DNA of 64,000 nt, taken from contig NZ_AP018222.1 of NCBI RefSeq assembly GCF_002368035.1, forward strand, positions 3,899,534-3,963,533, in the 5' to 3' direction. Positions 46,849 through 56,267 of this stretch are shown here, in pieces. The stretch comes from Nostoc linckia NIES-25. GTDB lineage: Bacteria > Cyanobacteriota > Cyanobacteriia > Cyanobacteriales > Nostocaceae. Position 1 is the stretch's first letter; each line of letters begins with the position of its first letter. The translations under genes were made by a program, and so were the position numbers. Under the pieces are notes generated by a model. It was given only the letters and a program-made list of their open reading frames with translations, was not told where the DNA came from and did no database searches.

Positions 46849-49800
46849 TTACAGAAGAATTACAGCGATCGCTCCTCCGAGTGCTGAGAAAATGGCGGAG
46901 ACGACTGCTGTGGCAAACAACCACCAAGCTGCTGTAGCTGCGGCTTTGCGGGTTTCTTCTGCCTGGCGCTGTGCTTGATGTTTGACTTCTTCGAGGCGGC
47001 GTTGGGCTTCGCGCTGTATGCGTTCGGCACGTTGCAATACTGTGTTGCGTGCCCGTTCAATTTGGTCAACGATCCGGTTGGCGTCTTCCTGGGAAATGTC
47101 CTCACGAGAACTCAGGATTGCTACTAGGGTATCGCGGTCAAAGGAGGACAGGCGATCGCGCAGTGCATCAAACCCAGCTTGGGGATCTTCAAAAAAGATA
47201 CGGACATCGCGCTTGATACTATCATAATTCAATTCTGGGCGATCTAGGGAATTAAGGTAGTTGCGGATGCGGGCAAAAACTCCGTCAATTGCATCTTGAA
47301 TGCCTCGTTGGATGCTCCGTACTTGTTCGACAAATTGATCTCTGACGGAAACAATGTTATCGGCAATCCGCGCTGCTTCTTCATCGCTGATATCTTCACG
47401 AATTTTCAGCAGGGCGACGATGGTAGAACGGTCAAAATGAGCTAGGCGATCGCTGAAATTTTCTACCCCCACTCGCGGATCGTGCAACAGTAGTTGTAAG
47501 TCGCGTTTGATACCTTCTGGGTTGAGTTCTTCTTTGCCAGTTTGGCGGAGATATTCTTCCAGATAAGCTTTGAATGTTTCGACTCTTTGCTGTGTTCTGG
47601 TAGCTAAACGACGAGGGGCACGTACAATGTTGCGAATCGAGTTTTGTACGGAATCGATGATTTCATTGACTTGCTGTTCGCTCAAGTCTTCACGTTGACT
47701 GAGCAATTTCACCAATGTATCTCTGTCTACTTGGGACAATCGGCGGCGTAGTGCTATGGCTCCATCTTGGGGATTTTCAAACAATCTATTCAAATCCCTT
47801 TGAATACCTTCTGGATTAAGTTCTTGTTTGCCAGTATTCCGCAGGTAATCTGCAATGGTGCTGGTAACTGATTCGTATTGCTCTTTTGCTTTGTGTGCTA
47901 AAGCTTGGGGTGCGTGGCGGATACCATGCCACGACTCTTCGACAGCGTTAATTATTTGATTAACTTGCTCTTCGGTCAAATCTTCCCGCTGACTCAATAG
48001 CTGTACTAAAGTATCGCGGTCAAAGCGAGACAATCGCGCCCGAATGGCAGAAATTCCAGCTTGGGGATCTTCCAGTACGGTTTTGAGGTCGGCGCGGATG
48101 GCATCAGGATTTAGTTCTGCTTTGCCAGTGTTACGCAGATATGATTCGACATTCAACCACAGAGTTTCTGCTTGATATTGTGCTTGTTCGGCCAGACTCT
48201 TGGATTCAATTAAAGCGCGATCGCGTTGTTTTTCCAATTCGTCCAAAATGCTGTCTACTTCATACAGCTGCACATCACTACGTTCCAGCAATATCTGTCG
48301 CATTTCGTCACGTTGAATGTGCGCCAGTCGCAACACCAGAGTTTCATAATCTGCTTCTGGGTCTTGCAATAACGGTTTGAAATCGCGCTCAATGCCTTCG
48401 GGTGTTAACTCTGTTTTGGCAGTAACCAACAGATAACTTTCAACTCGGCGTTGCAAGTCTTGTACGATTTCTCTTTCTTCTTCACCTGTGACTCGGATCA
48501 GCACTTCTTTGCGAACAATTTCTAATCGGTCTGCAATGCGCTGAATTTGGGTTTGGGTAAGTAGTCCGCGCTGTTGCAAAATATTGACGAAATCGTTGCG
48601 GGATAGCCGTTCTAGTTCTCTGCGGATTGTCCCAGGATCGGCAGCTGGGTCATAGATGACATCGGCGAATTCTTGAGCAATTCTTTCTTGGCTGAGTTGC
48701 CAAGCATAGGTGTTGGACAGGTAGTTCTCCACATCAGCCCGAATTGGACTATAGGGTTGGGATGGTGTTGGTGTGGGCAAACCTAGTTTATCTGCTTGTT
48801 GGGTAACTTTGTCTTTGGCGGAGGTTAGACTACCCAAGATTTTTTCCACATCCAAATCGGATAAATCAGCACGTCCCAACACTATGCCAGTTAAAGCAGA
48901 AATTCCTTGTTGCAGCGTGCTTTGAATTGGACCAGGTGCGGCTTTTTGGTCAGCTTCCTTGGAACCGCGCATTTCTGCCACTAACCGATCTAGCTTGCTA
49001 TTGAGTTCATCTGTCTTGGTTTGTCCGGGTGGCAGTGATTTGAGATATTCAATTAATTCACCCAAACGGTCTTGGTTGGGTGCTTGCTGGCTGACTACCT
49101 GTTGCCAAACTTTATACAAAGTATCAGAGATGCGGCTAGCATCTTTTTTGGAAAGGTCGGTACGACTGCTGACTAAATCGATAAACTTTTGGCGATCGAT
49201 GTTGCGGATGTCTGGACTACCAGCGATCGCTTTTATTTGCGGGTCGTTGAGTAAATTTTCAAAATCGCTGCGAATCTTCGATAAATCTAACTCTGGCGGA
49301 CGCAGCTTATCTAAGTAATCTTCAATATTTTCTCGGATGCTTACTGGGTCGATGGCGCTTCCTAGTTCCCGACGCACAGCAGCAGCAGCAGCTTCAGCTG
49401 TGGCTACAACTTGGTTATTAACAGCTTTTGCTCCCAATGCGGCGGTAGCTGTCCCCATAATCGCCTGAAAACCTGAGGTTGCCGTATTCACAACCGAGCC
49501 AATTAACGAACCCACGGTGGTGGAACTTACCCAAACCAGCAGCAAAAAGTAAGCACCCCAAATCACCAAACCGAGAATTGCTCCTAACCTTGGGTCTAAA
49601 ATCACAAGGCTCAACTTCACAGCCAGGAAAGTAGCAATTAATAAAGCGATGGTTACAGTAACTAATGTCCAAAGCCCTACTGCTGTACCGACTTTGCGAA
49701 TAGTGCCGCCCAAACTTCCGACTTCACCACCATCTGAATCTGAGTCGGATGGACGCCCCAGGTAGGAAATACCGGCTGCAACAGAGAGATTAGTAAGGAC

Positions 49801-49953
49801 TAATTGAAAAGCAAAAGCTAAAATCACGCCTGAGATTAAAGCCACAAAAAAGCGGGGCCCGGAAGGCGTGATAACTGAGGGATCTACTGGAACCTGTGCT
49901 AACCACAATAGTGGCTTGTAGAGTCCCAGCATGATTTCCGTACTTTCAAACAT
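46849..49953 (-). CDS. Large membrane protein with seven approximately 100-residue repeats
   Basis: 1034 residues. Three transmembrane segments lie in the first 165 residues (about 30-52, 92-118 and 125-147) and one at the extreme C-terminus (about 1008-1032). Between them are seven repeats, each with a YLRNTGKxELNPxxIxRDL opening, a DPxxGxxALRxRLSxFDRDTLVxLL middle and an REDLSEEQxNxII end (about residues 205-1000). The repeats alternate with basic, coiled-coil-like linkers. No enzyme motif seen. It is an unnamed cyanobacterial family, perhaps a membrane-organising or stress-related scaffold (inference). Confidence 0.8.
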   Translation of the reverse strand: MFESTEIMLGLYKPLLWLAQVPVDPSVITPSGPRFFVALISGVILAFAFQLVLTNLSVAAGISYLGRPSDSDSDGGEVGSLGGTIRKVGTAVGLWTLVTVTIALLIATFLAVKLSLVILDPRLGAILGLVIWGAYFLLLVWVSSTTVGSLIGSVVNTATSGFQAIMGTATAALGAKAVNNQVVATAEAAAAAVRRELGSAIDPVSIRENIEDYLDKLRPPELDLSKIRSDFENLLNDPQIKAIAGSPDIRNIDRQKFIDLVSSRTDLSKKDASRISDTLYKVWQQVVSQQAPNQDRLGELIEYLKSLPPGQTKTDELNSKLDRLVAEMRGSKEADQKAAPGPIQSTLQQGISALTGIVLGRADLSDLDVEKILGSLTSAKDKVTQQADKLGLPTPTPSQPYSPIRADVENYLSNTYAWQLSQERIAQEFADVIYDPAADPGTIRRELERLSRNDFVNILQQRGLLTQTQIQRIADRLEIVRKEVLIRVTGEEEREIVQDLQRRVESYLLVTAKTELTPEGIERDFKPLLQDPEADYETLVLRLAHIQRDEMRQILLERSDVQLYEVDSILDELEKQRDRALIESKSLAEQAQYQAETLWLNVESYLRNTGKAELNPDAIRADLKTVLEDPQAGISAIRARLSRFDRDTLVQLLSQREDLTEEQVNQIINAVEESWHGIRHAPQALAHKAKEQYESVTSTIADYLRNTGKQELNPEGIQRDLNRLFENPQDGAIALRRRLSQVDRDTLVKLLSQREDLSEQQVNEIIDSVQNSIRNIVRAPRRLATRTQQRVETFKAYLEEYLRQTGKEELNPEGIKRDLQLLLHDPRVGVENFSDRLAHFDRSTIVALLKIREDISDEEAARIADNIVSVRDQFVEQVRSIQRGIQDAIDGVFARIRNYLNSLDRPELNYDSIKRDVRIFFEDPQAGFDALRDRLSSFDRDTLVAILSSREDISQEDANRIVDQIERARNTVLQRAERIQREAQRRLEEVKHQAQRQAEETRKAAATAAWWLFATAVVSAIFSALGGAIAVILL

Positions 49954-50668
49954 TGTATTTCCTTGTCTTAGTGTTTAATTTTTGTTTTGGGCGGATTAAG
50001 AATTTCGTGAGAAGTAACTCTTAGTATTTATCTAGTCTACCTATGGCAATACCTAACTCTTAAGATCAGAATCGTGGAATTTAGGTGTTTAAAGCATCTC
50101 TCCAAAGATTGAAAACATTATCCAGCGGAAGATATAAATTTTATTATCTCTTGGTGGAAATATTAATCAAATTGATACTTGCTATTAATATATATATCGT
50201 TATTTTTTAAATTTTTAATTGCTTTTATCGCGTTTATTTTGAATAAGATTATAGTTTCATGATAAATCAAAAGGATTTCTTGAAATACCTATTTTTATCA
50301 CTCTCTCAAGGTTGATTCGTTTACAAAAATACACGGTCGAGCATCGGTCATAAGAAGTGCTTGTAGTTTGTGCCCACAGACAGAAAGCAATTTAAATATG
50401 AATAGCTACATTAAAGTTAACAAATGAATAATTGAGGGCAAAACAATGGCAACTAACTATTGTAAAAATTCGCCAATAATTGGAACTGGATAAAAGCAAT
50501 TGTCAGTTGTGGTTTCTTTGTTGCAAATAACAAATGAGCCTTCGGGTTTGCCAGTTGCTCGTGGAGGAAACCTCCAAGGTCAAAATCGCGCTGGCTCACC
50601 AATGAATGTGCAACCTAAAAAAGCACATAAAAGACTTAAAAAGCAGTTGAATTTAAGAGGAAAAAGCA
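49954..50668. other. Gene-poor region upstream of the Hlip genes
   Basis: 715 bp. A 15-codon ORF with a reasonable ribosome site starts at ATG 50447 (MATNYCKNSPIIGTG). A cctcgt-ggaggaaacctcc hairpin lies near 50560-50577. A 60-codon TTG-started frame at 50500-50682 is not convincing. The region probably carries the light- or stress-responsive promoter and leader of the Hlip pair. Confidence 0.4.
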
Positions 50669-50878
50669 ATGCAAACTCCTGAAACTCGTCCGTCTACTGT
50701 ACCATCAGTAGCTCAAGCTTACAACGGCCGCGATCGCAATGAATTTCTATTTGGCTGGACTCCCCAAGCTGAAATCTGGAATGGCCGTTTTGCAATGATT
50801 GGTTTTCTTGCCTATTTACTTTGGGATTTAGCTGGTTTTAGCGTCCTGCGCGACATACTGCGGATAATTGGCTACTAA
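50669..50878 (+). CDS. High-light-inducible protein (Hlip/Scp), copy 1
   Basis: 69 residues. The chlorophyll-binding helix has the E-x-x-N-x-R core in AEIWNGRFAMIGFLAYLL. An N-terminal FLFGWTPQ motif precedes it. Hlips are single-helix relatives of LHC proteins in the thylakoid that bind chlorophyll and carotenoid and protect photosystem assembly. A purine-rich aagaggaaaaa precedes the ATG. It is followed after 40 bp by a second copy. Confidence 0.95.
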   Translation: MQTPETRPSTVPSVAQAYNGRDRNEFLFGWTPQAEIWNGRFAMIGFLAYLLWDLAGFSVLRDILRIIGY

Positions 50879-50918
50879 ACGTTAAATGCCTAAAAAATAC
50901 TAAACATTGGAGGGAAAA

Positions 50919-51131
50919 ATGGTTAATAAAGAAACTCGTCCATCTACTGATTTACCAGTAGTCGCACCAGAATATAACGGCGTAGACCGCAATGCCTTTT
51001 TGTTTGGCTGGACTCCCCAAGCAGAAATTTGGAATGGTCGCCTAGCGATGATTGGCTTTGTTTTCTATTTACTTTGGGATTTAGCCGGCTATAGTTTTGT
51101 GCGCGATGTATTGCACATCATCAGATATTAA
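50919..51131 (+). CDS. High-light-inducible protein (Hlip/Scp), copy 2
   Basis: 70 residues from ATG 50919, chosen because ggaggg lies 5-10 bp upstream. The same FLFGWTPQAEIWNGR core is present, with a VFYLLWDLAGYSFVRDVL tail. It is highly similar to copy 1, and the two should be co-transcribed and may form heterodimers. A palindrome at 51142 follows. Confidence 0.95.
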   Translation: MVNKETRPSTDLPVVAPEYNGVDRNAFLFGWTPQAEIWNGRLAMIGFVFYLLWDLAGYSFVRDVLHIIRY

Positions 51132-51141
51132 CAAATGATTA

Positions 51142-51170
51142 GTAGAGACGTTGCATTGCAACGTCTCTAC
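51142..51170. repeat. Palindrome gtagagacgttgc...
   Basis: 29-nt palindrome between the convergent Hlip and permease genes; it may act as a bidirectional terminator. Same family as at 24114, 36007 and 46016. Confidence 0.75.
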
Positions 51171-51175
51171 ATGTT

Positions 51176-52513
51176 TTACAGCAAAAAGCGAAATAACACA
51201 TAAAAAGCCGAAGTTACTAACTGTAATAGCATCACTGGAATACCGTAGTGCAAAAAAGTTTTAAACGATATTCGCCGTCCATGTTGCTCAGAGATGCCGG
51301 CAGCTACGATATTAGATGATGCTCCTACTAATGTGCCATTACCTCCCAAAGTTGCACCAAACATCATTGCATAAAACAATGGTAAAACTTCTGGGGGAAA
51401 CTGTCCTTGAAAATCTTGTGCTAGAACTTCTGGCGGTGCTAAACCAACAGTGACAATATACTGTTTGAGTAAGGGCACCATCCCTACTACTAAAGGGATA
51501 TTGGGTACTACGCTAGATAATATGCCTACAAAAAATAACAGAACTAGCGAACCTAAAATAATATTTTTCCCTAAAATAGCGGCTAATACTCCTGATAAAC
51601 CATTGATTACGCCTGTTTTTTCCAGTCCTCCTATTAATACAAAAATACTCATAAAAAATATTAATGTACTCCAATCTACATCGCGCAAAATATTATTAAC
51701 CGAATCAATTTTGCTATGATGAGATAATAGCAAAGCTAAAGCTGCTCCTAACAAAGCCACAGCAGCGGGAGAGATGGGAACTGGGAGAGATTCTCCAATT
51801 ACAAAAAATAGCAGCACAAAAAAGACAATAATTGCACCCACACTTAAAGCTCGTGGATGATTAATTTGGGGATGTGGCAATTCTTCGAGATTATCTAGTT
51901 GGGTATTCCAAATTTTACGAAATAAAAATGGTAGGATTGCAATTACTGTGACAACAGCAATTACTCCTCCTAAACTTAACTTTAATAAGTAATCAGTAAA
52001 ACTAATATTCACTGCATCCCCAACAATAAATGTAGCGGGGTCGCCAACTAAAGTCAGCAGTCCGGCACTATTAGCTACAAATACCATTAAAATTAATAAG
52101 GGTACGAAATTTATTCCAATTTCTTTTGCCATTGGTGGAATTAAAGGTGCTAACAACATGACTGTTGTGGCATTCGGTAAAACAGCACAAATGGGTGTGA
52201 CAATAGCCACTATACCGAGTAATAGACGTTTGCCTTGTCCTTTGGCAAGGAGCACTATTTGGGTAGCTAAATATTCAAATATTTTGGTAGGCTCAAAAGC
52301 TCGTACTAACACCATCACTCCAAAGAATAAACCAAGTGTTCCATGACTATTGCCGATGTAACTAACAGCTTGTTCTAAGGTCATGACGTTGGTAAAAACT
52401 AATAACAATGCTCCTAATAATGCAGCGATGGTGAGATGTACCCATTCTGTCATCACTAAAATGATGACGCCAATAAATGTAACCACACTGAGGATGGCTT
52501 GCCAGTTTTCCAC
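51176..52513 (-). CDS. SLC13/ArsB/NhaD-type ion transporter
   Basis: 445 residues with about eleven transmembrane helices. Two family hairpin signatures appear: VLPNATTVMLLAPLIPPMA (near 115) and the second half GATLGGNGTLVGASSNIVAAG (near 395). TLVGDPATFIVGDA follows the first. The ion-transporter superfamily includes anion-sodium symporters, arsenite exporters and NhaD antiporters, and the substrate cannot be read off. It follows the universal stress gene by 112 bp in one apparent operon led by a c-di-AMP riboswitch, favouring a role in ion or osmotic balance. Confidence 0.85.
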   Translation of the reverse strand: MENWQAILSVVTFIGVIILVMTEWVHLTIAALLGALLLVFTNVMTLEQAVSYIGNSHGTLGLFFGVMVLVRAFEPTKIFEYLATQIVLLAKGQGKRLLLGIVAIVTPICAVLPNATTVMLLAPLIPPMAKEIGINFVPLLILMVFVANSAGLLTLVGDPATFIVGDAVNISFTDYLLKLSLGGVIAVVTVIAILPFLFRKIWNTQLDNLEELPHPQINHPRALSVGAIIVFFVLLFFVIGESLPVPISPAAVALLGAALALLLSHHSKIDSVNNILRDVDWSTLIFFMSIFVLIGGLEKTGVINGLSGVLAAILGKNIILGSLVLLFFVGILSSVVPNIPLVVGMVPLLKQYIVTVGLAPPEVLAQDFQGQFPPEVLPLFYAMMFGATLGGNGTLVGASSNIVAAGISEQHGRRISFKTFLHYGIPVMLLQLVTSAFYVLFRFLL

Positions 52514-52625
52514 ACCTGAACTCCCGCAGTTTAATTGATTGGGTATTAGCGAAAAAAGCCACCTAAATCTAGGTGACTTATCTAAGATTACAATTTGATA
52601 TAGTTATTGAAATTCTGAATAGCGA

Positions 52626-53246
52626 TTATTCATCAATACAGGTAGGAATGCCTAAAACGGCACAGGGAAAATCAGAATCTAGTGCTTCAATCATAGGATG
52701 GTTGACAGAGTTACAACCAACAAACAAGATATCGGCTGTTTCTAATTCCACAACTTTTTTAAGTTCTGTGGAAATGGAACCAAACCGCAAATGAGATTTG
52801 AAACAACCTTGCCATTCTTCAGCTAAACTTCGTGCTTGCCAAAGAATTCTATCCGCTTCTTGCAAGGGAGTGATGGCTGTCTGCAATTTTGGTTGAGTTA
52901 AGACAAGTGTGGGGGATTTTGATATTTCACTAATCTGACATTCTAATGAAGGCTGCTGTATGGGGAAATTCAAAATGTTTGGATAGTGGCTACTTTCATT
53001 GTCTTCTAGGACATAAACAGCTTGGACTGTAACTTCTGTATTGGTAGCTAGACGTGTTTGATGGGCAATCCAAAAGGCAAGATCCAATGCCGTATGACTA
53101 TTCGGAGAAGCATCATAGGCAACAATTAAGTTAACGGAATTTGCTGCCGAAGATTGTTGAGAAAATGGATTTTTGGGTTCTGGCAACAATACCATTTGTT
53201 CAATTAAGTCATCTCGACCTATGGCACTTTGCAGACGTGCTAACAT
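52626..53246 (-). CDS. Universal stress protein (UspA family)
   Basis: 206 residues from ATG 53246 (MLARLQSAIGRDDLI); the frame is open 16 codons further without a better start. The UspA fold shows in VNLIVAYDASPNSHTALDLAF and the C-terminal ADILFVGCNSVNHPMI, with no clear G-2x-G-9x-G(S/T) ATP loop. The central part (about 95-130) is an unusual low-homology insert. It is first gene after a predicted c-di-AMP riboswitch, upstream of the SLC13-type permease. Confidence 0.85.
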   Translation of the reverse strand: MLARLQSAIGRDDLIEQMVLLPEPKNPFSQQSSAANSVNLIVAYDASPNSHTALDLAFWIAHQTRLATNTEVTVQAVYVLEDNESSHYPNILNFPIQQPSLECQISEISKSPTLVLTQPKLQTAITPLQEADRILWQARSLAEEWQGCFKSHLRFGSISTELKKVVELETADILFVGCNSVNHPMIEALDSDFPCAVLGIPTCIDE

Positions 53247-53449
53247 TGGCTTAATTTTCACAGCTTTACTTCTCCAAATTAAATAAACTAGCAATGAGAA
53301 GCAGGGCGACCAATTTTGGATTTTGTCATTTGTTCTTTGTCCTTTGTCCTTTGCAAATCATCAAGGACTAATGACTAATGACTAATGACTAAAGTTTACA
53401 ATCGGTAGAGGAAACCCCAATAAAAACTGTATTACAGCCAAAATCTTGG

Positions 53450-53672
53450 GGGTTCCTTCCATTGCCTACGGAGTTAGCTGACGGGCTAAGACTGGAAGGT
53501 GTCTCTCTCTTGGTAGTACTGAGTGTTGAGTGCTGATTGCCGAGTTAATATTCATAATTCTTAACTCTTAACTCCTAACTCTTGACTCTTAACTCCTCAG
53601 TTTGTATGAGATTAGCCCCATGATATGGTTCCTCCGCTCCAAATTCAGCTTTCATGAATTTGAATTAAGCTA
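53450..53672 (-). promoter_or_regulatory. Cyclic-di-AMP riboswitch (ydaO/yuaA class), copy A
   Basis: Read on the minus strand: a 5' hairpin caaattca-tgaatttg, then ggagcggaggaacca and tggggctaatct. After a variable loop comes agcccgtcagctaactccg and taggcaatggaagg. These are the conserved blocks of the ydaO aptamer. The variable loop (about 53520-53605) holds heptamer repeats (gagttaa). Downstream, ggaacccccaa can pair with ttggggtttcc as an alternative stem. It precedes the USP and permease genes. Established knowledge: this class binds c-di-AMP and usually turns expression off. Confidence 0.85.
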
Positions 53673-53697
53673 CCCACTAAAAGAATGATAATCTACT

Positions 53698-54537
53698 TTA
53701 CTCGTGTTGCGTGAAATATCGATCTAGGAAATTGAGGGCATGGTTACGCAGTTCAAAGTATTCTTTTGAGTTACGCATGGCAGCGCGATCGCGTGGATGT
53801 TCAAAAGGAACTTCTAATATCTCACCGATATTAGCTGCTGGGCCGTTGGTCATTAATACGATGCGATCGGACATATAAATTGCTTCGTCTACATCGTGGG
53901 TAATCATCATCACTGCTTGCCGATGACTTTCCCAAATATCCAGTACTTGCCGCTGCAATTTACCACGAGTGAGTGCATCTAGCGCCCCAAAAGGTTCATC
54001 CATTAATAACATTTTAGGACGAATTGCTAAAGCTCTGGCAATACCTACGCGTTGTTTCATACCTCCAGAAAGTTCGTCAGGATACTTATCAGCCGCCGCC
54101 GTTAAGTTTACCATTGACAAGTGTTCGTTTACAATGCTAATTTTTTCAGATTTATTAGCATTTTTTAACACTTCATCCACAGCTAAACGGATGTTTTCTC
54201 GCACTGTTAACCAAGGTAACAATGCGTAATTTTGAAACACCATCATCCGTTCTGCTCCTGGCTTACGGATTTCTTTTCCATCTAAGCTTACTGAGCCAGA
54301 AGTCGCTTTTTCTAAACCACCAATGATCTTCAGTAGCGTCGATTTTCCACAACCAGAGTGACCAATTACAGAAACATATTCATCTTCACCAATTGTTAAA
54401 TTAACTCCATCTAAAACGACAAAATTATCTTTATCTTGTGTCGGATAAGACTTGACTAAATTTTCAATTTCTAAAAATCCAGGACGGGACATAACTTGTG
54501 TTTGGGTATCAATAGGTAATGAGGTATATTCCATCAT
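53698..54537 (-). CDS. ABC transporter ATP-binding protein (nitrate/sulfonate/bicarbonate type)
   Basis: 279 residues from ATG 54537 (MMEYTSLPIDTQ), 50 bp after the binding-protein gene; a longer frame that overlaps that gene is unlikely. Walker A is GHSGCGKSTLL, Q-loop MVFQNYALLPW, signature LSGGMKQRVGIARAL, Walker B LLMDEPFGALDA, and the H-loop His follows. It is closest to the NrtD/CmpD/SsuB/TauB group. No fused NrtA-like domain is present, unlike NrtC/CmpC. It is last gene of the riboswitch B operon. Confidence 0.9.
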   Translation of the reverse strand: MMEYTSLPIDTQTQVMSRPGFLEIENLVKSYPTQDKDNFVVLDGVNLTIGEDEYVSVIGHSGCGKSTLLKIIGGLEKATSGSVSLDGKEIRKPGAERMMVFQNYALLPWLTVRENIRLAVDEVLKNANKSEKISIVNEHLSMVNLTAAADKYPDELSGGMKQRVGIARALAIRPKMLLMDEPFGALDALTRGKLQRQVLDIWESHRQAVMMITHDVDEAIYMSDRIVLMTNGPAANIGEILEVPFEHPRDRAAMRNSKEYFELRNHALNFLDRYFTQHE

Positions 54538-54586
54538 CAAATGCTCCAGCAATAATTTAGTCACGGTCAATATTTGAACTGAGTAT

Positions 54587-56029
54587 TTAAGACATGAAAA
54601 AACGAGTCGGAGCATTCGCCCTGATAGCAAAACTATTCAGATAGCCCACTGGATCGCTGGGATCAAAGCTTTTCTTATCTATAAATACTTCTGGCGGTTC
54701 TACTTTGTAATCATCCTTAGGACACTCAATGCCCATTTCGTTTGCTATCTCGCGATACAAATCCGCTCTCCAACCTTTTTCGGCTAGTTTGTCAGCATTC
54801 TTAGGGAATTCTTTAATTTGCCCCCACCTTGCTGCTTGAGTCATCAACCAAATACTTCTAGATCTCCATAAAAATGTCGAATGTTCTCCTGGCTGTTGGG
54901 GAATGTTATCTGGAATATCAAAGAAAATTGTGGTGTCAGCAGCTTGAATAGTGCGGTCTTTGCCATCAAAGCCGCCATAGTTGTAGTTACCAACAATTGC
55001 CGGGGCAGTAAACTTGGCGATTGGAGCCTTTTTATTTTTCGGTCTTGCACCTGTAAATGAACGGTCTGTCAGCAGTTCGGCAACTTCTTGGCGATTTTCC
55101 GGTTTGCTGCAATACTGGCAAGCTTCAATCATCGCTTTGACGAGGGAACGATAGGTTTTAGGATAGTTGTCGATGAAAGATTCCATTACCCCTAAAAGTC
55201 GGTCTGGGTGTCCCAGCCAGACTTCTTTGCCTTGGGCGAAGGTAAAGCCGATGTTTTCGTTTCCTGTAATTGCTCTTGTGTTCCAAGGTTCTGCAACCAT
55301 GTAAGCTTGCATAGCACCAATTCGCACGTTTGTCACCATCTGCGGCGGCGGAACGATGATAACGCGGAATTCCTTGAAAGGATCGACACCAGCGGCGGCG
55401 GATATGTAACGGATAAAGTATTCGTAAATGGAGGAACTGAGAACAACTGCCCAAACTTTATTTTCTGCTGGCTGGCTATCGAAGTAGCCTCGAAAGTCTT
55501 TGCCGAAGGCTTCTAGGGCACCATCGCCGTATTTTTGTTGATACTCGTACCAGGGACGCAGGCCATAATCCCACATGGCTTTGTTCATGGTCATGGCGTT
55601 ACCGTGGCGGTGGATGGTCATGGCCGCACACAATGGGGCGTGGCGTGCGCCTTCGGCACCAATTCTGGCGTTGGTAACGGCGCCGGATACTACGGGTGAA
55701 GCATCCAAGCGACCAAAAATTACGCCGTCGCGGGAGGTGGCCCAACTGGCTTCGCGGTTGAGGGTGACGTTTAAACCATATTTGTGGAAGAAGCCTTTTT
55801 TCCAGGCGATCGCAAATGGCGCACAATCATTAACGGGAACGTATCCAACCGTCAGATCGGGTTTTTCTAAATCGCTGGATTTAACTACTGGTTGCACGGC
55901 TAAGGCTTCTTCTGTTAATCCTTTAGCGGATCTATCTCCAGAAACTGCACATGAGGATAGTGCTATTGTGGTTGTGGTTGCTCCTATTCCTTTAATAAAG
56001 TCTCGTCGAGTGTAGTTGCGATCGACCAT
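54587..56029 (-). CDS. ABC substrate-binding protein of the NrtA/CmpA family
   Basis: 480 residues. An N-terminal twin-arginine stretch TRRDFIKG and a lipobox-like LSSC near residues 24-27 suggest a Tat-exported lipoprotein. The two-domain body has the family features (LTVGYVPVNDCAPFAIAWKKG and MVAEPWNTRA). NrtA binds nitrate and CmpA binds bicarbonate; the residues that decide cannot be judged without alignment, so the ligand is uncertain. Second gene of the riboswitch B operon, between permease and ATPase. Confidence 0.88.
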   Translation of the reverse strand: MVDRNYTRRDFIKGIGATTTTIALSSCAVSGDRSAKGLTEEALAVQPVVKSSDLEKPDLTVGYVPVNDCAPFAIAWKKGFFHKYGLNVTLNREASWATSRDGVIFGRLDASPVVSGAVTNARIGAEGARHAPLCAAMTIHRHGNAMTMNKAMWDYGLRPWYEYQQKYGDGALEAFGKDFRGYFDSQPAENKVWAVVLSSSIYEYFIRYISAAAGVDPFKEFRVIIVPPPQMVTNVRIGAMQAYMVAEPWNTRAITGNENIGFTFAQGKEVWLGHPDRLLGVMESFIDNYPKTYRSLVKAMIEACQYCSKPENRQEVAELLTDRSFTGARPKNKKAPIAKFTAPAIVGNYNYGGFDGKDRTIQAADTTIFFDIPDNIPQQPGEHSTFLWRSRSIWLMTQAARWGQIKEFPKNADKLAEKGWRADLYREIANEMGIECPKDDYKVEPPEVFIDKKSFDPSDPVGYLNSFAIRANAPTRFFMS

Positions 56030-56099
56030 TTTTGTGGCTCCGTTGATAGCTCAATTTTGGATTTTGAATTGTTGAATCCAAAATCTTAAATTTGGTGGT

Positions 56100-56230
56100 T
56101 AATTGCTCGCGCAGAGAGAACTTTGAGCGGCGGCTTCCGCCGTTGGCGTACCCCGCCGCAGGCATCAAAACTTCTCCTAAGGGAGACGCTTCGCGAACGG
56201 TGGGCGCAAAGACGCAGAGTTATGGAGGGT
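56100..56230. repeat. Intergenic repeat between permease and binding-protein genes
   Basis: A gagcggcggcttccgccgttggcg hairpin and a cttctcctaagggagacgcttcgcgaa segment. Such cyanobacterial repeats often end in a gcgcaaagacgcagag block, as here. It lies within the transcript of the ABC operon. Confidence 0.6.
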
Positions 56231-56267
56231 TTGTAATGCGAATTTCTAGTTCTGAATTCTGTTGTAA

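Noticed and set aside
50500..50682. 60-codon frame upstream of the first Hlip gene
   Set aside because: It starts with TTG, has no ribosome site, overlaps the Hlip start, and contains a hairpin repeat.
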